From Prostheceraeus crozeri (taxonomy: Eukaryota; Platyhelminthes; Polycladida; Euryleptidae), in assembly GCA_907163375.1 (NCBI GenBank), contig CAJQUW010000906.1, positions 186,001 through 250,000 of the forward strand: a stretch of 64,000 nucleotides of DNA. Reading direction: 5' to 3'. A program made the position numbers and the translations under genes. Shown piece by piece: positions 23,001-33,017 of the stretch (its first letter is position 1; each line of letters begins with the position of its first letter). The notes under the pieces are model-generated. The model worked only from the letters and a program-made list of their open reading frames with translations, was not told the origin of the DNA and ran no database searches.

Positions 23001-24259
23001 TAACCTACCACACCTTTTTTTAGGTTAACTATATCAGTGCAAGTGATGTGCCCTGGACATGATCACCGCACCTTTTTTCGCGAAATTACTTTGTTGACCT
23101 AGTGCTATCTGCTCAGACGATGTCAGATCAGGCTATTGAAATCGCTGTACTTCATATTATCGTCTCTAATTCAAGATACTTAAGTCCAATTTGCACAAAT
23201 TTAGGTATGCAAGTAAAAAGTATCCTCATCTGCATGCGCCTGAGGTTTTGTGACGATTGAATTATTTTAACGGAGTTGCGACAAATTTGAAAACAGGGGG
23301 AGAGAGATGGCCTATAAGTACATAGAAGCTGCCAGATTCAACAATATAGCCCCCGCCTGATGAATTACGTGTTTTTACAACAAACAGTTTCCACTTGCAT
23401 GTACAGGGTCATTTTAAAGAAACCGAAGTTTTCATAAGAATGTGAGATGGTTAAAAAACAAGCTGTGAATGTAGTACCTTACATTTTTGGGAACCTAAGA
23501 TTATCGGATTTGCTAAAAATATATGTGTAACAGCAGAAAAGAAACGAGATTTTACATGAATCAATTATATTTTGGGTTAATGTGGTTACCTTTCTTTTCG
23601 ATACAGTATTGAAACCGCATAGGGACTGATTCACAAGTTGCTTGAAGCATCTTGATCGAAATGTCATTCATAGCCGCCCGTATCCGTTCTTTGAGTTCCT
23701 CCAAAGAACGCGGAGAAGGAGTGTACACATTGGCTTTCAAATAGCCCCACAGCCAAAAGTCACACGGATTTAAGTCAGGGCTTCTTGGAGGCCATTCCGT
23801 GGGAAATCCCTTGGAGATGACTCTCTCCTGAAAGATTGATCTCAGAGTCAGCTTACTAGCGTTTGATGTGTGAGGTGGTGCACCATCCTGTTGCATCCAT
23901 GTCTTCTTCAACATTCTTCTCTGAGTCAAATTAGGTTTCACATGATCGGTGATCACTTGCTGGTATCGTGCGGAGTTCACAGTTACTGTTCTGCCGTCAT
24001 CATCTTCAAAGAAGAATGGAGGAAGCAAGACATTGTGAGTAAATCCAGCCCAAACAGTTAATTTCGGAGAATGAGGTGACTGTTCTTGGATTTCATATGG
24101 ATTGTTGGTTGACCATATTCGTGTGTTCCACGAGTTAACTGCCCCGGAGAGATGAAAATGAGCTTCATCAGTCCATAAGATGTTGTTAAGAAATTGGACA
24201 TTTTCAGAAAACTGCTGTAGCATTAATGAGCAAAAGTTCAATCTCTTTGTACAGTCCAA
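20077..24259. repeat. 4,183-bp tandem duplication, unit 2
   Basis: Second copy. At its right end it continues without a break into the rest of the DD41D transposase gene, so this side carries the original right flank, while unit 1 carries the original left flank. Junction homology is a single base. Such near identity means a very recent event, or an assembly duplication. Confidence 0.95.
22708..23319. mobile_element. Fold-back element, copy 2
   Basis: Copy of 18525-19136 in the second unit of the tandem duplication, with no difference seen inside it. Confidence 0.75.
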
Positions 24260-24647
24260 AGAAGTCAACTGCTGCACAAAATGAATTCGGTATGGATGCA
24301 TCCGCAGGTGGCATTTCAATATCTTTCGGGCACTTGATTGACTAATGCCAACGTCTGCTGACCTTGGCAATGCTCGTTCTTCCGGACGAGGTAGCCACAA
24401 GTTCTGCAACATGTTCGATGTGCTCGTCACTCACACGAGGTCTCCCTGATTTCGGCACATCGGCGACACTGTCAGATGTCTGAAACCTCTCGATAAATGC
24501 ACACACAGTGAATGACGATGGGGCCTCAGATTTTGTTTTCAATACTTTAATCGTCGAGAATCGTCTTAAGGCAGCAGCAAAACTTCGCCCATTTTCGTAG
24601 TACAACTCAACAATCAGAATTCTATCATGGAGCTCGATGCGAGACAT
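23561..24647 (-). pseudogene. DD41D (rosa-like) mariner transposase, one frameshift
   Basis: Starting from ATG at 24645-24647 (MSRIELHDRILIVELY), the minus strand codes the helix-turn-helix region and GRPRVSDEH linker down to about 24355. The frame then shifts, and the 23561-24430 frame continues with DVGISQSSARKIL and the catalytic domain. Catalytic blocks are WTDEAHF, QQDGAPPH and SPDLNPCDF, with 41 residues between the second and third Asp. This spacing is reported for the rosa group of mariner-like elements. Apart from this shift the protein, about 340-350 residues, looks complete. I did not find convincing terminal inverted repeats. Confidence 0.85.
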
Positions 24648-24689
24648 TTGAATTGGACGCTGGAGAAAATAGAAATAGCTTATCTGCAA

Positions 24690-25321
24690 GGTATGTGGTG
24701 TATAAGAATCCGACTACGTGCTTAGTCTAAAAAATAGATATGATGTGTAGTTATCTCATTATTTGACGGCATAGCAATCGAACAAAAAGTTGCGTTACTT
24801 TACAATGAAGAAAGATTATTTTATTCATAGAAAGCAGTTAAAGCAGCTCAAGAAGCTGTAATTTTATCAACCAGTAAGCAGCTTTAAAGACATTTGTTGC
24901 TGTTCATGAAACTTAAAATAACAATGCATAAAACTGATGTCAGCACTGTATTTAGAAGTCATTGGATGCGCGTGATACATTTCATAGACATGAATATCTG
25001 AGATTCATCCATTCAATTTGTTACCATAGCCATCGCTAAAAAACTTGCAAGTTGCTTGCCACTGCGAGTATACTCTTAGAGGGCCAAACTGAATCATGTG
25101 GTGAGAAATGGATGCTACTGATACCGAATGACAAAATACTTTCATGAGTCTATTCTTTGTTTGGCTTGACAAACTGGAGGAGACAAGCGTTTTCTATCTT
25201 GGCAGTGTATGTCAAAGAGAACCGCATCGCCTAAGAAAGTTGACTATGTCTATCTTCTCGTTATCATGTTTGAAAATGAAATTTTAATCATAGGAATTCA
25301 CTATCAGATCATCATTTTCAG
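24690..25321. other. Flank between the duplication and gene B exon a
   Basis: AT-rich; no gene recognised. It should hold the promoter and any 5' untranslated exon of gene B, but I see no clear core promoter. The acceptor TTATTTTCAG-like tract directly before 25322 belongs to exon a. Confidence 0.4.
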
Positions 25322-25452
25322 ATGTGGCGTGATGAAGTTGGCATCATGGAAATGCTGTTTGCATATCTCACAGAACACGAAGAGTTCAGCGGATGGACAA
25401 ATTGGAGAGGTGTCTTGATTGACATTTTGTCCTGCTATGAAAATTCAAAGCG
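25322..25452 (+). CDS. Gene B exon a (conserved W-rich module)
   Basis: 131 nt between ATTTTCAG and AAGCG|GTGAGG, leaving at phase 2. It codes 43 residues plus a split Arg. It is nearly identical in protein to exon a of C and D, with most differences at third codon positions, so it is under selection as protein. Confidence 0.9.
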
Positions 25453-28400
25453 GTGAGGACATCAAGCGGTGGAATGACTTGGATATGAATTATCATTTTA
25501 GCGCCTATTAAATATCTCTCTGTATCAGCTTTTGACGATGTCTAGCTGCATATATTAGCTTCCGCATCGGGTCGTACCGCATCCGGCGAACTCGTACTCT
25601 AGGAATTTTTCTAGCATTTTCGATTTTAGATCGTTCATGTACAAAATTATTCTGATGCAGTTTTAAAATTTCATAAATCAACGGAGAGTGAGAAGTCATA
25701 TGTGCAGTCAATGATGCAGATCTACGTGATTTTTTTCAGATAGGAAAAGTTGTTGTTTTTCCCGGCTCCGTCCAGCGGATAGGAGACATCGCATCAGTAT
25801 AGCACAAAGTGGAACACCCAGTAATAAAACACATGCCTGCTGCTGGCGAGGAGCGACCCGGGGAGGAGATTGACCACTCTGATACCACCGGGGTGCTTAA
25901 TTTCCAGTAAATTTCCAGGGGTTTAAATCGTTTCAGTTTTCACTCGCACTTGTTGCTACTTCGTAAAATTCATTTAGACCCCATATCAAATCTTAGATGT
26001 ACAGATATGGCCAAAAGTTTACGGGCACCTACGATAATGACATGAAAAACGAAGAAATCATGATATCTCGATCGAAATGTATTCAAATCAAGTTATAATG
26101 AAACGAAAGGCGTATATCCAAGTAATTAACATGTAGAGACTAACATGGATCAATATTTCGTTGGAAATCCCTTTGATTTCATCACTGCTTGAATTCTCCT
26201 GGGGATGGATTTATATAGATTTTGGATAGTTTCTGGGGTGATTTGATGGTGCCACACTTGAATGATGGCATTTATTAGTTCACAGCGATTGGTAGGTTTC
26301 TTTTCTTGAACGAATGCGCCTACACGCGACCACAATTTTTCGATAATGTTCAGGTCAGGTGACTGTCCGGGCCACCAAGCCAGTGAAGGAATTCCGAGAT
26401 TAATCTTGTGTGTGGTAACTGCTTTGGATCGATGACATGGAGCTCCATCATCCTGGAATTGGTAGTCGCCATCTGGATACCATTCAGCAACAGAAGGAAG
26501 GAGACGCTCCTCTAACACTTTCTTGTACAAATTGAAATTAAATCGGTCCCCTTTTTCCAAAATAAACAATCGTCCAACACCATTATAAGAGATGCATGAC
26601 CATACCATCACAGTAAAGGGAAATTTCACAGTCGGTCTCAGACATTCAGGCTTGTAGCGCTCGCCAATTCGTCGACGCACCTGACCTCTAACATTGAAAG
26701 CCTGAAAGCTAGACTCGTCTGAGAAAATCACCTTCTTCCACTGGCCTTCAGTGAGATGTTTGAACTTATTGCACCCACAGAATTAAATATTTTGTTTATC
26801 TGCTTCGGTTTGCTAGAAGTGTGATTAATACGAAATGGACGGCACATTGTGGAACCTATTAGGTGGGCAAGGAGGAATTCCTAATACCTTACAGAGATAG
26901 GAAAAAAAGTCGTGCGTCGCTTGCGGATTAATGTGAGTTCCAGCAAAGTGCTTCGATTGCCAAAATTCCTTCAGATTCGAAGACTTCAGATCATTGCCCA
27001 CAAGTTTTCTCCATAATGTTGACCCTTCCGATCATTATTGAAGAAAGTAGCAGGCGTACGAAAATTAGTTCACTTGATGATTTCACATCCTCTCCTCGGC
27101 ATTGCTCACTGTATAGTGCATACACTGAATCGAATATTAGCCAAGACAGCGATGTGTGTTTCGGTGTGTGCGAAGTGATATCACAGCACGCACGCATCTC
27201 TCACTGGCTCTGGTGTCCTCTGCTGAAAGCTTATTGTTTGCCATTTCCAATAGCAAGCGATACATGAATTATCCATTCGAGAAGGAGCAAGTTGTGTGAT
27301 GTGATGTGCCATTTCGATATTAAGGTTACATACAATTCTTCCTTTTTAGGAAACCGAAGCGCGCGCAGATGAATCTAATTCTGTGATTGCACCATTTCAA
27401 GCGACGTTGGCGTTGTATGTAATTTACAGAAGGCTTTTTTGCTGGTCTACATGACTTAAGCCCTGTAGACAGAAGTCGTCGACGGATAGTTCTTTCACTG
27501 ACCACGCACCCAGTTGATTGCTTCAATTCATTAGCCAGTTGTTTTGATGAAGAATATCGGCTATTGATACATTTCCGAACCAAAATACGGTCTTCCCTGG
27601 GTGAAGTAATACGCGGACGACCAGACCGCTTTTTGACTTCCAAAGTCGATTCCAATTTAAACTTCTTGATTATGCTGGCAACTGCAGATTTGCCACCGTA
27701 GCCCCTCTGAGATATTTCACGAGTCGAAAGCCCTTCATTGTGCAACGCTATAATCACAGCACGATTAGACGGCGATATTTGCTTCGCTTTGCCCATGTTA
27801 TAATGCTACAATGTGAAGCGCCACACCAATATGAAGTGAATGCTATGATTCAGTTTGAAATTGAATTTTTGAAATCATAGATATCTGACAGCCGATTGAT
27901 TCATGTTATTCAGATTGCCAAGATAGCAAATCAATTACCTGACACGAAAGCACTTTTTCAACGGCCACAGAGGAAGATATTACCAGAAACGAACGTAACT
28001 GTTGAAAATCAGAAGGTGCCCGTAAACTATTGGCCATATCTGTATCTACACATGCAGCCTCTGAGATTCTGTCACCTTTCGTTCAATGACTAGCGGTGTC
28101 TCACATGTATGCTGATGCTCGACTCATATATGAAAATTGAATCCAAATACTATCGAGTTAGTATTTGAATGGAATGAGGAAGCTTATTAAAATGATCAGA
28201 ATCTTATGCTCAACTCTGAATTATTCAGAACCATTTGTTTTTTTCTTTTTCATAGAATGATCACCTGATGTTATTAGATCTTTCCGACAAATGAATCATG
28301 TGTTCTTTTCAGAAATCAAGAAAATGTTAATTTTGGCCACTTTTCAAGCAACTCTGAATTTTCGGGTAAATTAGAAGCTCAGGTGGGCGTCTCTAAATAT

Positions 28401-29371
28401 TGTTATACGAAGCACATGCATGAGCATTGCATCTATTTGATTATGCATTGCAGATTACTGATGGACTGAAGTTACTGACGAATAAAAATTTGGCAGAAGC
28501 AGCTGAAGGCAAGTTTGTAGCCATGGACAAATTGTGATGCTATGTAGTTAGAAATTTATATTATGTTGCTATGATTTCAGGTGCAATGGTGAAAAGTGAA
28601 GTAACAAAAGTCTATGGAGAGGATGAACTTGTATCTGTTATGTGTACGGAAGATGCAGCAAACTATGAACAAGAATTACAATATAATACTAAAGCTAATG
28701 ATCAATTTGAATGCCATTTTGAGATAGGAATGACAGACGATGAAAGAAAGGAAATATATGATTTGACAAATGATAAAGAATTTGAACCTGAAACTGCTAC
28801 GACATCGGCTGCAAATGTCGAGCAATCAGATGAAATTGAAATACTGAACGAGTATACTAGTCATGTAAATCCTATGAGCGCATGTTCTGATGTTTCTGGA
28901 TTACCAAATCTTCAATCCCCTGTGTCGCTGACTCAAGAAATGGACCCGCCGAGGAAATATATACGGTCAGTTCTCGCGAGACCTTATAATTATCACCACG
29001 GACTGCTTGAGCTATCAGAGAAAAACTTTCCTTGTGGATTTTGTCCCGCATCATTTTCGTCTCGGCATTTAAAAACAAGACACGAAAGAATACACACTGG
29101 GGAGAAGCCGTATTCATGTCGTTTCTGTAATAAGACTTTTAGTGATTACTCAAACACGAAATCTCATGAAAGAATACATACAGGAGAGAAGCCGTACTCC
29201 TGCAAATACTGTGCGAACTCTTACCGAACTAGTACAGATCGAAAAAAGCACGAGAGAATACATACAGGGGAAAAACCGTACAAATGTCAGTTTTGTGAAA
29301 AGAAATTTATTTCATCCTCACACAGATTGGTACATGAGCGTGGCCATTTACCAAGAAGTTCGCCAACTTAA
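25322..29371 (+). CDS. Gene B: four-finger C2H2 zinc-finger protein (spliced)
   Basis: Predicted exons are 25322-25452, 28313-28382, 28454-28508 and 28581-29371, joining in frame to 348 codons plus stop. The N-terminal exon a codes the family module MWRDEVGIMEMLF...GWTNWRGVLIDIL. An acidic linker follows (DDERKEIYDL, SDEIEIL), then a basic RPYNY patch and four C2H2 fingers (CGFC, CRFC, CKYC and CQFC, each ending H-x3-H, with HTGEKPY linkers). It is probably a nuclear DNA-binding regulator; the target is unknown. Exon a begins exactly at an ATG after the acceptor, so translation may start there with an untranslated upstream exon. Intron 1 contains a Tc1 element. Intron 3 uses a GC donor. The exon model rests on phase and paralogy. 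Confidence 0.82.
25745..25905. repeat. Dispersed repeat, copy 1 (CCGTCCARCGGATAGGA family)
   Basis: A 150-bp segment with GGCTCCGTCCAGCGGATAGG and GCTGGCGAGGAG followed by a C/G-rich box matches 62607-62745, directly after the stop of gene D. Here it lies 300 bp after gene B exon a. No terminal repeats or coding capacity; origin unknown. Confidence 0.65.
26150..27796 (-). pseudogene. Tc1 transposase, split by a MITE insertion
   Basis: The N-terminal half runs from ATG at 27796 (MGKAKQISPSNRAVIIALHN) through the paired helix-turn-helix and the GRPRITSPRED hinge to KWCN at 27386. The catalytic half runs from 26767 to 26150 with FSDESSF, QDDGAPCH and SPDLNIIEKLW, a DD34E-type site (I count 35 residues from the Asp of DGAPCH to the Glu). 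The two halves are in the same frame on either side of the insertion and together give about 340 residues, normal for Tc1. Apart from the insertion I see no stop or frameshift, so the element was probably intact when hit. Confidence 0.9.
26776..27385. mobile_element. hAT-like MITE, copy 1, inside the Tc1 transposase
   Basis: 610 bp with inverted ends starting CACAGAATTA and sharing a CTTCGGTTT block 20-30 bases in. It is flanked by an exact 8-bp target duplication, ATTGCACC, at 26768-26775 and 27386-27393. An 8-bp duplication points to the hAT superfamily. Open frames inside on both strands do not look like a transposase, so it is non-autonomous. Confidence 0.92.
28313..28382 (+). CDS. Gene B exon b
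   Basis: 70 nt between GTTCTTTTCAG and GCTCAG|GTGGGC, phase 2 to phase 0. Peptide RNQENVNFGHFSSNSEFSGK then LEAQ; no similarity to exon b of the paralogs beyond length and polarity. Confidence 0.7.
28454..28508 (+). CDS. Gene B exon c with GC donor
   Basis: 55 nt between ATGCATTGCAG and GAAG|GCAAGT, phase 0 to phase 1. The GC donor matches the consensus for GC-AG introns (AG|GCAAGT). The peptide ITDGLKLLTNKNLAEAAE is similar in pattern to exon c of gene A. Confidence 0.7.
28581..29371 (+). CDS. Gene B terminal exon with four C2H2 fingers
   Basis: Opens at ATGATTTCAG|GT in phase 1 and ends at the TAA of 29369-29371. Acidic residues fill the first 130 codons and the fingers the last 110. Helix position 4 is Lys, Thr, Arg, Arg in fingers 1-4. 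Confidence 0.9.
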
Positions 29372-31668
29372 TTGCTTATTTGTTCGTAAACGTGAGTTCA
29401 TTCTATCCTCGATGACGGCAACATGTGTTACAGTATTATTCTATGCAAGTGTATGAAAAGTATCTAGGCTTTTTGGTTTCCTCACTATATAATGAAAATG
29501 AACTATGATATCCTTTTATCGAGAACAATCATACGCCCTATTTTATTATTTCTGTCTACGTTTGCATCGTTAGAATGTACTTAACACTTGTGATTAATGA
29601 TGATGCATTATAAACAACATCTGTATGCTTCTTCATTGATATGTGCGATGCCCTCTCCTACCTTCTCAATAACATTTGAAGATTGTGCTTCTTTCATTTT
29701 ATGATTTGCTCTCCTCTAAAATACGACTGCCGTATTGGGTGAGCTTTCTTAATTTCACTGAGTTAATTAATTCATCTTTCTTTTATCATCATCATGAATT
29801 CCCGCATTGTTTCGAGTTCAACGAAGAATTTAGCCATGTGTGCGTTTCATCATTGACAATAAGTTTATCTCAACAATATTGCCATATTATCTAACGTTTT
29901 GTTAATCTCTGTAAAGTAAAATTTATATTCTTGAATTTTTTACTGTCTCGCTCCTATGGGTATTATCTAGTTTTCATTGTGCTCTTCTTTGCTTACATCA
30001 ATATTGACAGTAGTAACCTTGCTTCATGCCATGAATTGCACGATGGAAAATACCCTAATTTGATATGTATGCTTGTATGCATTAGATTTGATGTCAATTT
30101 GTATGTGTTGAAAAGAACGTAAGTGAATTTTTATATAGTTATGCTCACATCCTTTGTTGCGCTGATGTTATAACCTTTTTTTGACATACATTGATTTTTC
30201 TTAGGTCTCTCTGATGATTGTTCGAGACTTGTGCAGTCACTCATTTGTTTCAACTCCATCTCCTTTATCTAGAATTGAGTTTACATTCAATCAATAAAGG
30301 AAGTCAAGAAAAGCCAATTGACCTTTCATTCTTCTCGATGAATGCATGTACCAAATTAATTCCAAACGGGAAGCACATAATTACGATATGCATGACTACG
30401 AAAAACTATATAGCAGGAAAACATAGCTCAAAATGATTCTATTTGCAATGAAATGATGATCAGAAAGAATTTTCGACATACTTTGGAAAATAGAAAGAAT
30501 TCAGCATTTTGTATGACGAATTGTTTTCTCACGTGGTAATAGTGGCCCTATGACGGCAGCAGTTTTCAAAGAACAAAAAAAGCTGGATAGATGTCTAGGG
30601 TAAGGAATTTTTATCTTAACAACTCTATGGGTGGATAACCTTCATAAATTATCATCTTTATTGCATACTTATAATCTAAACGTATCACATAAAGCCGATT
30701 TTTACCAAAGATTTATTTTTAATGCGCCTTTTACAGCGGGCTTGAATTCGAGTCATTGTTGTTTAAGTTGATAAGCATGCTTGAGGGTTTACCAGAATAA
30801 GTTACTTGTGGGGCATTGGTGGCATATGAGGATATGGGCATGCGTCTGTATTTGCGTTTAACTAATTACAACTTAAATAGCACATCATAGCAACTTCATA
30901 CAGGCAATGCTGAACCGGAACTTTGGCTTAATTTTTTCTTGGGTATCGATGATAGTTAAAAAATTTAATAATAATTCAATAATATCGAAGAGTCAAAGGG
31001 TAGGACCGCTTGTGAATTCGAATAAGATACCAAAATGATTTCCAGATCACAAACCTCAATGTGGCATGTATCGTTATGCGATTGAACATCAGCTTCATGA
31101 TGAAAGCTGTATTTGAAAGTGGCGTTTGTCTAATTTTGTATAATTATATGTGAAATAGACTATATCTAGATGCATATTTGATTAATCTTGACGACTTCTG
31201 TTTGGGCATCTGTCAAATCATATAATTCTCTATTTAGTAGTGATGCTGCGTCATTGGGATGTGTTTCAATATCAGACCTGGTCACTGCCGAAGTCAATTG
31301 TCATTGTGGCAGTATTAGCAGCGACAGCTACTTACTTGTAAAGATCACAGCGCTCCAGTTAAAAGTCTGACAATGTCAGCACCGTCCAAGCCCTCAGCAA
31401 GGGGGAGTAGTGACGTTAAGCCATCACACACTTCACAGTAGGCCTGCTGTCTTGAGAAGCCAGCCAGCAATGTCACTTTAGATATTTTAAAACACATTAT
31501 TTAATTTAAGTCATTTAACAGAGAAATCGGGGATCACACACACAAGCAGCATATTTTCAAAATGCTTTGCTATAACATAGAAGCTCACCACTCAACATAC
31601 GAAGATTCATTGCACTGATAAGGCAGGGAAAAGCGTTATAAGTTGATGGGACGGTGCTAGCATAATGT
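29372..31668. other. 3' flank of gene B and intergenic stretch
   Basis: AT-rich with no second gene recognised. An AATAAA at 30293-30298 could serve as poly-A signal for gene B, giving a 3' untranslated region of about 0.9 kb, but this is only positional. Frames of 60-72 codons here look like chance. Confidence 0.4.
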
Positions 31669-32400
31669 CAGGGAGGGCCGATGTGACAAAAAGTGACAGA
31701 ATGTAACAATTTTTCATCTCAAAATAAAATGTGACAAAATGTATGTTTTTGTTCGTGGTGTGACCAAATGTGACAAATTCACGGAAGAAGTATTCTAACA
31801 AAATACGAACAAAGTCACAGAGGAACATTGACTTCGTTTGAATGAAATAGCGAAGTCATGTTTTCCAGGAGGTCATTATTCTAATGTTCCTTTATTCTTT
31901 GATGGTAATTTGTATTAGGGATATGCAGGATTGATATTTCCCCTCTTTCTTGCTCCAAATGGCGACTTTACTCTGGAGACTTGTGATCTTTTAGTCCGGA
32001 TGCCCTTTCTCACTCACTGCTTCCAATGACACTTTCTAGGCTCGACCTCTGGATTGAAAAATCGCTAGGCCAAGTACTTAGATACTGTGCCACCCATATG
32101 GAACTATATAAATGATGATAACTTGTAATAATTGATGAATTAACATTTTTTCTAGATTTTGTCACGTTATAACCCCGTTTGATATATGTTATGAATATTA
32201 CGTCAAATGCTCTTCTTAGAAAATCGGCTTTTAAGACAAAATTGATGACTGCCAATCTTCTGCGCACCTGCATGTGTTTTCATCAGCATGTAACAAAATG
32301 TGACATTTGCTCCCATCGGTGTGTTACAAAATGTGACAAATTTCGAGTATCAAGATGTGATAAAATGTGTCACCGATCCTAGTATGGCCGTCCAACCCTG
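31669..32400. mobile_element. Possible non-autonomous hAT-like element rich in TGTGACAAAATG
   Basis: The ends read CAGGGAGGGCCG and, inverted, CAGGGTTGGACGGCC, like hAT ends. Both ends are crowded with variants of TGTGACAAAATG, at least four on the left (31682-31780) and four on the right (32288-32375), in direct orientation. A clean 8-bp target duplication is not present (CATAATGT versus CAATGTGT). No transposase frame. Confidence 0.45.
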
Positions 32401-32886
32401 CAATGTGTGTACAACATAAAGCCGTGGATTTTCAGACACAGGCTAACTGTTTTCAAACCATTAATTCTTCATCAGAGCTCTAACAAAAGATGGATTGTCG
32501 AATCACTAAAACGGCACAATTGTCTGCACTTCGGTGTGTCGGTCTCGTTTGATAAAGCAGACGAAGGTGAATAGCAGGTTCAAGATGACAAAAATTTATA
32601 TTACCATGTGAGATTTATAAAGTTGAGTTTGAAATTATACGTCCTTTATACAAAGTTTCAAATGAAAATGGCTAAGAAGATCGACATAGTTGTTGCTGTT
32701 ACACGGAGAGGTACACTGAAAGCACACGTACTTGAGAAGGCGGTTTTGAACATCTTCCTGTTTGTAATCAAATAGTTTTCACTCTAGACAACCATACTGA
32801 AGAACATTAATCAAGATTTTGAATTGTTTCTCGTATTTCAGAGAGGTTTTCTTTATATCTATGATTATTTCAGCTCTGAATTTCAG

Positions 32887-33017
32887 ATGTGGCGTGAGGA
32901 AGTAGGTATTATGGAAATGCTATTTGCATATCTCACTGAACACGAAGAGTTCAGAGGATGGACGAATTGGAGAGGAATACTTATTGATATTTTGTCTTGT
33001 TATGAAAATTCAAAGCG
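32887..33017 (+). CDS. Gene C exon a (conserved W-rich module)
   Basis: 131 nt between CTGAATTTCAG and AAGCG|GTAAGT, phase 2 out. Same length as in B and D, with frequent synonymous but few amino-acid changes. Confidence 0.9.

Larger units (their letters stand above)
26002..28042 (-). mobile_element. Tc1-type transposon in gene B intron 1
   Basis: Terminal inverted repeats of about 28 bp begin CAGATATGGCCA and contain AGTTTACGGGCACCT, with one mismatch between ends. TA lies on both sides (26000-26001 and 28043-28044), the usual Tc1/mariner target. Without the nested MITE the element would be about 1.42 kb. It sits in the 2.86-kb first intron of gene B, transcribed against the gene. Confidence 0.92.

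Noticed and set aside
31661..32408. 8-bp target duplication for the TGTGACAAAATG element
   Set aside because: Flanking octamers CATAATGT and CAATGTGT do not align without shifting, so no duplication is claimed.
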